From Candidatus Afararchaeum irisae (GTDB lineage Archaea > Halobacteriota > Halobacteria > Halobacteriales > Afararchaeaceae): a stretch of 64,000 nt of DNA. The first letter of the stretch is position 1. Every line of letters begins with the position of its first letter. Made by a program: the position numbers and the translations under genes. The DNA lies in NCBI GenBank assembly GCA_034190545.1, contig JAXIOF010000001.1, positions 1-64,000 on the forward strand, in the 5' to 3' direction. The notes beneath the pieces are model-generated. The model saw nothing but the letters and a program-made list of their open reading frames with translations. It ran no database searches and was not told the DNA's origin. Below are positions 58,821 to 64,000 of the stretch, one piece after another.

Positions 58821-59948
58821 CTAGCCCTGTCTGACGCGTTCGGCGACCGCTTTTCCAAAGTCGTCAGCTCCGGCGTCGCCGCCTCCGCCTATGTCTGGCG
58901 TCCTGACCTCCCCCTCGGCGAGAACGTCGCCTAAGGCATCCATTACGCGTTCCGACGCTTCTTCCTCTCCGAGAGTGTTGAGGAGCATAGCACCCGCCCA
59001 GATAGTAGCCGTGGGGTTCGCCCTGTTCTCACCAGCGTACTTCGGCGCGCTTCCGTGTAACGGCTCGAACATACTCGTCCCCTCGGGATTTATGTTGCCT
59101 CCGGGCGAGAGACCGAGCCCTCCCTGTATCATAGCTCCGAGGTCGGTGACTATGTCGCCGAACATATTGGGGGTCACGACTGTCTCGTAATGGTCGGGGT
59201 TCTTCACGAACCACATCGTCGCGGCGTCGACGTAGTTGAACTCGTGTTCTATACCCGAGTAGTCCTCGCTGACGTCCTCTATGACCTCCCTCCACATGCC
59301 GTATATGTCACTCAGGACATTCGCCTTGTCGATACCTGTGACGCGGTCATGACCCTCCGACTCGGCGTGGTCGAAGGCGTACTCGACGACTCGCTCTGAC
59401 CCTTCGCGCGAGATGCTACCGATCTGGTAGGCGATCTCCTCGGCGTCTGTCTCTATGTCGAGACCGAACTTCGTCTTGTAAAGATTCCTCTCAACCTCAA
59501 GCTCAGCCTCAGTCTTTCCTTTCGCGCGTCCCCCGAGACCTATGTAGAAGTCCTCGGTGTTCTCCCTCACTACCGTGAAGTCTATGTCGTCGGGTGTCTT
59601 GTTCTTGAGAGGCGTCTCCACGCCTTCGAGGAGCTTCACGGGACGCAGGTTGACATACTGGTCGAACTCGAAACGCAGCTTCAGAATTATTCCCTTCTCT
59701 AAGACTCCGGGCTCTACCCTCGGGTCTCCTATGCTCCCGAAGTATATGGCGTCGTACTTAGATAGCTCGTCTAAGGCGGAGTCGGGGAGTATCTCACCCG
59801 TATCGAGGTAGTGGTCGGCTCCGTACGGGTACTCCTTCCAGTCTAAGCCGAAGTTACAGACGTCGCTCGCTGCTTCGAGGACACGCTGTCCCTCCTCGAC
59901 GATCTCGGGTCCTATTCCGTCGCCCTTTATCACGGGAATCTCGTACAT
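58821..59948 (-). CDS. leuB: Isopropylmalate/isocitrate-family dehydrogenase, probable LeuB
   Basis: A 375-residue beta-decarboxylating dehydrogenase. [20 protein letters not shown], the substrate loop [32 protein letters not shown], the IDKANVL motif and [15 protein letters not shown] are in order. LeuA, C and D are at 25-32 kb without LeuB, so this gene is the best candidate in the window. The pattern is also close to tartrate/D-malate dehydrogenases, so assignment is not certain. It stands alone; stop-to-stop with the surface-protein gene is one base. Confidence 0.65.
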   Translation of the reverse strand: MYEIPVIKGDGIGPEIVEEGQRVLEAASDVCNFGLDWKEYPYGADHYLDTGEILPDSALDELSKYDAIYFGSIGDPRVEPGVLEKGIILKLRFEFDQYVNLRPVKLLEGVETPLKNKTPDDIDFTVVRENTEDFYIGLGGRAKGKTEAELEVERNLYKTKFGLDIETDAEEIAYQIGSISREGSERVVEYAFDHAESEGHDRVTGIDKANVLSDIYGMWREVIEDVSEDYSGIEHEFNYVDAATMWFVKNPDHYETVVTPNMFGDIVTDLGAMIQGGLGLSPGGNINPEGTSMFEPLHGSAPKYAGENRANPTATIWAGAMLLNTLGEEEASERVMDALGDVLAEGEVRTPDIGGGGDAGADDFGKAVAERVRQG

Positions 59949-60049
59949 ACAGACGTATCGGTGCGTGTCTTCCTTAGGAGTTCCGAGTCGGTGTCATACG
60001 TTCGTCTGACGAGGTTTTATGTCTCGGTGGCACGGAGACTCTAACAAGA

Positions 60050-60931
60050 GTGAAACCTCTCTGCCGACTCACAGGACACGACTGGAGTTCCTACCAGATG
60101 GAGGACTCACAGGAGGAGCACGACGGCTGTACGGAGATACTGTTTACGACCTTCCGTACGTGCAGGAGATGTGGTGAGAGAGAGGTCAAGAAGAAGAGAC
60201 GTGAGGTTGTCGAGAGTGGAGGGACGGAGGCTGACACGGATGACGAGACCGGGGGTAGTTCCCGGGGAATCCATCGAAGCCCGGATAGGGAACAGACGGC
60301 TGAAACGCAGAAGGAGAAGACAGCCGGATCTCCGACACCGACACAGTCTCCGTCTCAGGACAGAACCGAATCCCCGGTCTCGGGTTCGTCAGCCTCCGGA
60401 GCCAGAACAGTTTCTGAGACCACCACTGACAACACCGAATCCAATACAGTAACGAGCGACGGAGGAGATGTCTTCGAGTCGGATAGCTTTGACCTCGACT
60501 CCCAGACCCAGACACACGAGGAGACAGACGAGGAGGCGACTGACGCGGATCAGGACGAAGGAGTCGAAATACTGACCGGCTCGTCCTCGTCCGGCTCCTC
60601 AACGTCCGAATCGGATATGGATGGAGAGTCCGACTCCGTGGATCAGGACATACCGGGAACTGACTCCGGTTCGGAGGATAACGGCTCAATTTCCGACTAC
60701 GTCTCCGGTGATGCCGATGGCTCAACGACAGAAACACAGACAGGTAGGGACGCAAAGACACCGGCAGAGACTGAGACACCGTACGAGACATCCTTCGATG
60801 GTTCTGGTTCATCCGATGAGGTCTCCGAAACGTCGCTGTCGTGCTCCTCGTGTGGTTCTACCTTCGAGTCGTCAGAGTCTCTAAGAGAAGGCGATATCTG
60901 TCCAGACTGCCAGTCGTCGTACCTCGGATAA
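60050..60931 (+). CDS. Acidic low-complexity protein flanked by zinc-binding motifs
   Basis: A 293-residue protein starting at GTG 60050. The first 50 residues contain a CRLTGHDW ... TFRTCRRCGERE pattern of the DUF1660 type. Residues about 60-255 are low complexity, rich in Ser, Thr, Asp, Glu, Gly and Gln, with no predicted fold. The last 40 residues are a zinc ribbon CSSCGSTFESSESLREGDICPDC. Two zinc modules joined by a disordered acidic spacer suggest a linker or scaffold; function unknown. Codon use differs a little (more TCC, CCG) from neighbours. Confidence 0.65.
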   Translation: MKPLCRLTGHDWSSYQMEDSQEEHDGCTEILFTTFRTCRRCGEREVKKKRREVVESGGTEADTDDETGGSSRGIHRSPDREQTAETQKEKTAGSPTPTQSPSQDRTESPVSGSSASGARTVSETTTDNTESNTVTSDGGDVFESDSFDLDSQTQTHEETDEEATDADQDEGVEILTGSSSSGSSTSESDMDGESDSVDQDIPGTDSGSEDNGSISDYVSGDADGSTTETQTGRDAKTPAETETPYETSFDGSGSSDEVSETSLSCSSCGSTFESSESLREGDICPDCQSSYLG

Positions 60932-60943
60932 AAAAGTTTAGTC

Positions 60944-62065
60944 TCAGTTCTCGGAGCGCGTCTTGTCTTCGAGGATGCTCTCGGCGATCTCCTCGGTGTC
61001 ACTTCCACTAAGAGCCGACTCAACGAGAAGATGTCCTACAATACTCGCCGGACTTATAACGGTGTCTGCGCCGGCTCGCCTAAGTTTCTCGACGTTCTCC
61101 TGTTCGGTTGCTGCGGAGACGAGTCTCACGTCAGGGTTAAGCTGGCGAGCCGTTAGGACTGAGAGGGCGTCCTCCGCGTCGTTGTTGGTGGCTGCCACGA
61201 CAGCAGACGCTGTGTCTATCCTGGCCGTCGTGATAGCTTCTTCGCTACTCGGATCCGCCTTCAGGACGTTGTATCCTCTCTCACCGAGTTCGCCGGCAGA
61301 GTCCTCGGTAACAATTACGAACTCAACCCTTCCGTCTAACTCACGTAGTATCGGCTCGGTGAGGTCTCCGTATCCCAGAACTATCACGTGGTTCTCAAGG
61401 AGTTCGAGTTCTGATGTGGTCATCCTTCCGAGTGCAGTCGTGAGACGCTTTTCTATTGCCGGCGTGAGCACAGCACCCACGGCGACTGCGAAACCCGCTG
61501 TCCCTACTACTATCAGAGACAACGTAAATGTTCGTGTGAGCTGTGTAGTCGGAACTCCGTCGCCGTATCCTACGGTACTGATGGTTACAACGGTGTAGTA
61601 GAATGCGTCGAGGGGCGTAGCTATCTGGCTGTAGCCGTCGCGTAGGACATACGATCCCACGGTTCCGTAGAGTACTACGACGGAGAGTATAACGACGGCA
61701 GCTGTCTGGGTGTCGGAGAGCGGGTGTCTTCTGTCGAAACTCGATCTACTCAAGAAGACTGACGGTACCGCGGCGAGCGAAAGAAGTATCAGAGGAACCG
61801 AAAGAAGGCTCGACTGGACGACACCTTGGAGGGCAGCTATCGGCAGGAGAACTAGAGTCATATACCACGCTATCCGGAGACGTCTTGTGAGACCCCACGC
61901 GCTCACGAGGAGAGCAAATCCCGTGAAAGATCCCGTGAGACTCACCACTCTTCTCACGAACTCGGGTACATGACGTGCGACTGGCGCGAAACGCGACACT
62001 GACGCGAGGTTAACTACTCCCGTGACGAGCGAGAGACAGCCGACCGAGGCGGCGAGCACAGCCAC
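60944..62065 (-). CDS. Potassium channel with TrkA-N domain
   Basis: A 373-residue protein starting at GTG 62065. The N-terminal third has four or five transmembrane segments; the pore helix and selectivity filter TISTVGYGDGVPTT are intact (about residues 160-173). The cytoplasmic TrkA-N (RCK) domain follows with VIVLGYGDLTEPILREL and ATNNDAEDALSVLTARQLNPDVRLVSAA. This is an RCK-gated K+ channel, expected for osmotic balance in a halophile. Codon use matches neighbours. Confidence 0.85.
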   Translation of the reverse strand: MAVLAASVGCLSLVTGVVNLASVSRFAPVARHVPEFVRRVVSLTGSFTGFALLVSAWGLTRRLRIAWYMTLVLLPIAALQGVVQSSLLSVPLILLSLAAVPSVFLSRSSFDRRHPLSDTQTAAVVILSVVVLYGTVGSYVLRDGYSQIATPLDAFYYTVVTISTVGYGDGVPTTQLTRTFTLSLIVVGTAGFAVAVGAVLTPAIEKRLTTALGRMTTSELELLENHVIVLGYGDLTEPILRELDGRVEFVIVTEDSAGELGERGYNVLKADPSSEEAITTARIDTASAVVAATNNDAEDALSVLTARQLNPDVRLVSAATEQENVEKLRRAGADTVISPASIVGHLLVESALSGSDTEEIAESILEDKTRSEN

Positions 62066-62149
62066 GAACTTTTCTCTTTTCGTCGTAGACCCTCCCGGGT
62101 CTTCGTATCCTACTCACCTGAGTTAACACTGTCGACAGTTTCCACCAAA

Positions 62150-62158
62150 GATTTATAT
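62150..62158 (+). promoter_or_regulatory. TATA box for cdc48
   Basis: TTTATATAC is 27-35 bases before the ATG at 62185, within a short AT-rich divergent gap. Confidence 0.55.
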
Positions 62159-62184
62159 ACTATGGACGCTTACTTCTCGTAACA

Positions 62185-64000
62185 ATGAAGCTAACCGTAG
62201 GAGAAGTACGTTCGAGCGACGCAGGTCAAGGAAAGGCTTACGTCGACCAGAGAGCGATGAAGGAGCTCGGGATAGTCTCGGGAGACATAATAGAGATAAA
62301 AGGTGAGCGCACGACAGTCGCGAAGGCTTGGCCCGGATACTCCGAGGACACCGGAAAAGGTATAGTACGTATCGACGGAAGCGTACGTAAGAACGCAGGC
62401 GTCGGAATAGACGACCACGTCGACGTCAAGAAGACAGAGGCAGAGAAAGCCGACTCGGTGAGTATCGCGCCAGTCTCACAGAAGATCAAGATACGTGGCG
62501 GAACCGGCTACATGAAGAGGGTTCTCTACGGCAGACCCGTCACGAAGGGCGACAACATACGTGTCGAGATGATAGGCAACCGTATCAAGTTCGCTATCAC
62601 CGACACACAGCCCTCGGGTGCTGTCGTAGTCGGCGACAAGACACAGATCGAGATCTCGGAGGAGCCCGTCTCCGAGGAGGAGGTCGAGGGACAGAGGGGC
62701 TCTGTCACCGACACGACCTACGAGGACATAGGAGGTCTTGAGGACGAGCTAGAACAGGTGCGCGAGATGATAGAGCTCCCTCTCCGCCACCCGGAGCTCT
62801 TCGAGGAGCTCGGTATTGAGCCGCCGAAGGGTGTTCTCCTACACGGACCTCCCGGAACGGGTAAGACACTCATAGCGAAGGCGGTCGCCAACGAGGTCGA
62901 CGCACATTTCGAGACCGTATCGGGACCTGAGATAATGTCGAAGTACTACGGTGAGTCGGAGGAACAGCTCAGAGAGATATTCGAGGAGGCTGAGGAGAAC
63001 GCGCCGACAGTGATCTTCTTCGACGAACTCGACTCTCTCGCACCAAAGAGGGAGGACTCGGGAGAGGTCGAGAGACGTGTCGTCGCACAGCTTCTGTCTC
63101 TGATGGACGGTCTCGAAAGCCGGGGTGACGTCATAGTAATCGGCGCGACCAACCGTGTCGACGCAGTCGATCCCGCACTCCGCAGAGGCGGACGTTTCGA
63201 CAGGGAGATAGAGGTCGGAGTCCCCGACAGAGACGGAAGGAAAGAGATACTCCAGATACACACCCGGGGAATGCCACTCTCCGACGACGTAGACCTCGAC
63301 GAGTACGCCGACAGGACACACGGCTTCGTGGGGGCGGACATACACGCCCTATCGAAGGAAGCGGCTATGTCGGCTCTCCGTAAGGTGAGGTCGGAGATAG
63401 ATATCGAAGCCGAGGAGATACCCCCTGAGGTCTTGGAGGAGCTTGAGATAGCCGAGGACGACTTCGAGGACGCTCTCAGAGACGTAGAGCCGAGCGCGAT
63501 GAGGGAGGTCTTCACAGAGGTTCCCGACGTTACTTACGACGACGTCGGGGGGCTCGAAGACGCCAAACAGGATCTCATAGAGGCTGTCGAGTGGCCTCTC
63601 AACTACCCCGAGGTATTCGAGGAGCTACACGCCGAGACACCCAAGGGAATACTGATGTACGGACCGCCTGGTACGGGAAAGACACTCCTCGCAAAGGCTG
63701 TCGCCAACGCGAGCGACTCGAACTTCATCTCTGTCAAGGGTCCTGAGCTTCTCAACAAGTACGTCGGCGAGTCGGAGAAAGGCATACGTGAGGTCTTCAA
63801 GAAGGCGAGACAGAACGCGCCGACGGTAATCTTCTTCGACGAGATCGACTCGCTCGCCCCTGAGAGAGGAGGCTCGCGTGACACCCAGGTTACGGAGCGC
63901 GTCGTCTCACAGCTTCTGACGGAGCTCGACGGCGTCGAGGAGCTCAAGAACGTCGTCGTGATCGCGGCGACGAACCGACCCGACCGTATCGATCAGGCGC
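62185..64000 (+). CDS. cdc48: Cdc48/VAT (p97) AAA ATPase, cut by window end
   Basis: First 605 residues of a two-ring AAA ATPase that unfolds proteins for the proteasome. The N-terminal double-psi barrel ([21 protein letters not shown] ... GIVRIDG) is followed by D1 with Walker A GPPGTGKT at 221-228 and Walker B ending D280-E281, then D2 with GPPGTGKT at 493-500 and D552-E553. The gene continues beyond base 64000. It is divergent from the K+ channel gene. Confidence 0.95.
   Translation, partial: MKLTVGEVRSSDAGQGKAYVDQRAMKELGIVSGDIIEIKGERTTVAKAWPGYSEDTGKGIVRIDGSVRKNAGVGIDDHVDVKKTEAEKADSVSIAPVSQKIKIRGGTGYMKRVLYGRPVTKGDNIRVEMIGNRIKFAITDTQPSGAVVVGDKTQIEISEEPVSEEEVEGQRGSVTDTTYEDIGGLEDELEQVREMIELPLRHPELFEELGIEPPKGVLLHGPPGTGKTLIAKAVANEVDAHFETVSGPEIMSKYYGESEEQLREIFEEAEENAPTVIFFDELDSLAPKREDSGEVERRVVAQLLSLMDGLESRGDVIVIGATNRVDAVDPALRRGGRFDREIEVGVPDRDGRKEILQIHTRGMPLSDDVDLDEYADRTHGFVGADIHALSKEAAMSALRKVRSEIDIEAEEIPPEVLEELEIAEDDFEDALRDVEPSAMREVFTEVPDVTYDDVGGLEDAKQDLIEAVEWPLNYPEVFEELHAETPKGILMYGPPGTGKTLLAKAVANASDSNFISVKGPELLNKYVGESEKGIREVFKKARQNAPTVIFFDEIDSLAPERGGSRDTQVTERVVSQLLTELDGVEELKNVVVIAATNRPDRIDQA

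Overview
The window is archaeal and almost certainly from a halophilic euryarchaeon. Three observations support this. Proteins are strikingly acidic (long Asp/Glu-rich stretches in IlvB, GltB, TrpS and others). Core machinery is archaeal (TFB, Sm-like protein, eL37, MBF1, SepF, GatE, the two-AAA Cdc48/VAT ATPase, the Hef helicase-nuclease). Many genes have a TATA-like box 25-35 bases before the start codon, typical of leaderless archaeal transcripts. Codon use is odd for a classical high-GC haloarchaeon: ATA (Ile) and AGG/AGA (Arg) are common. A deep or atypical haloarchaeal lineage is therefore my inference; no 16S is present to settle it.

Layout. 0-9.3 kb: B12-dependent ribonucleotide reductase, GatE, a zinc-ribbon/VRR-NUC-like protein, a TSUP permease, an MBL hydrolase, an adjacent ubiquitin-like SAMP/MoaD protein and JAMM protease, an HTH-CBS regulator overlapping a DUF192 lipoprotein, and an M20 amidohydrolase. 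9.4-12.8 kb: two overlapping cation:proton antiporters, the second frameshifted. 13-19.7 kb: glutamine synthetase, a block of HisG, TpiA, MBF1, SepF and a PUA protein, then Sm-like, eL37 and PurF. 19.8-20.0 kb: tRNA-Leu(GAG) with duplicated 3' ends. 20.1-25 kb: TrpS and small redox/sulfur/stress genes. 25.1-32.4 kb: branched-chain amino-acid cluster leuA-ilvB-ilvN-ilvC-leuC-leuD, with leuA apparently frameshifted in a T6 run. 32.4-38.3 kb: MsrA, a beta-hydroxyacid dehydrogenase, methylmalonyl-CoA mutase, TFB and UspA. 38.3-44.7 kb: a fused FAD/Fe-S D-lactate dehydrogenase-like enzyme, a membrane J-domain protein and Hef. 44.7-46.3 kb: an IS200/IS605-type TnpB element with a tiny ribbon-helix-helix-like gene. 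46.3-53.7 kb: GNAT, glutamate synthase gltBD and a divergent membrane-bound HTH. 53.8-56.7 kb: dapA-dapB and dapF flanking a 0.39 kb noncoding, hairpin-packed element. 56.7-64 kb: YidC-like protein, bactofilin-like surface protein, LeuB-like dehydrogenase, a zinc-ribbon acidic protein, a K+ channel and Cdc48 (cut by the window end).

The genes are mostly nitrogen assimilation (glnA, gltBD), amino-acid synthesis (ilv/leu, dap, hisG), information processing and ion homeostasis. The most unusual content is mobile: the TnpB element and the noncoding element at 55.5-55.9 kb share a distinctive double-hairpin end, and the tRNA-Leu gene carries what look like integration scars. No CRISPR array, defence island or rRNA was seen.
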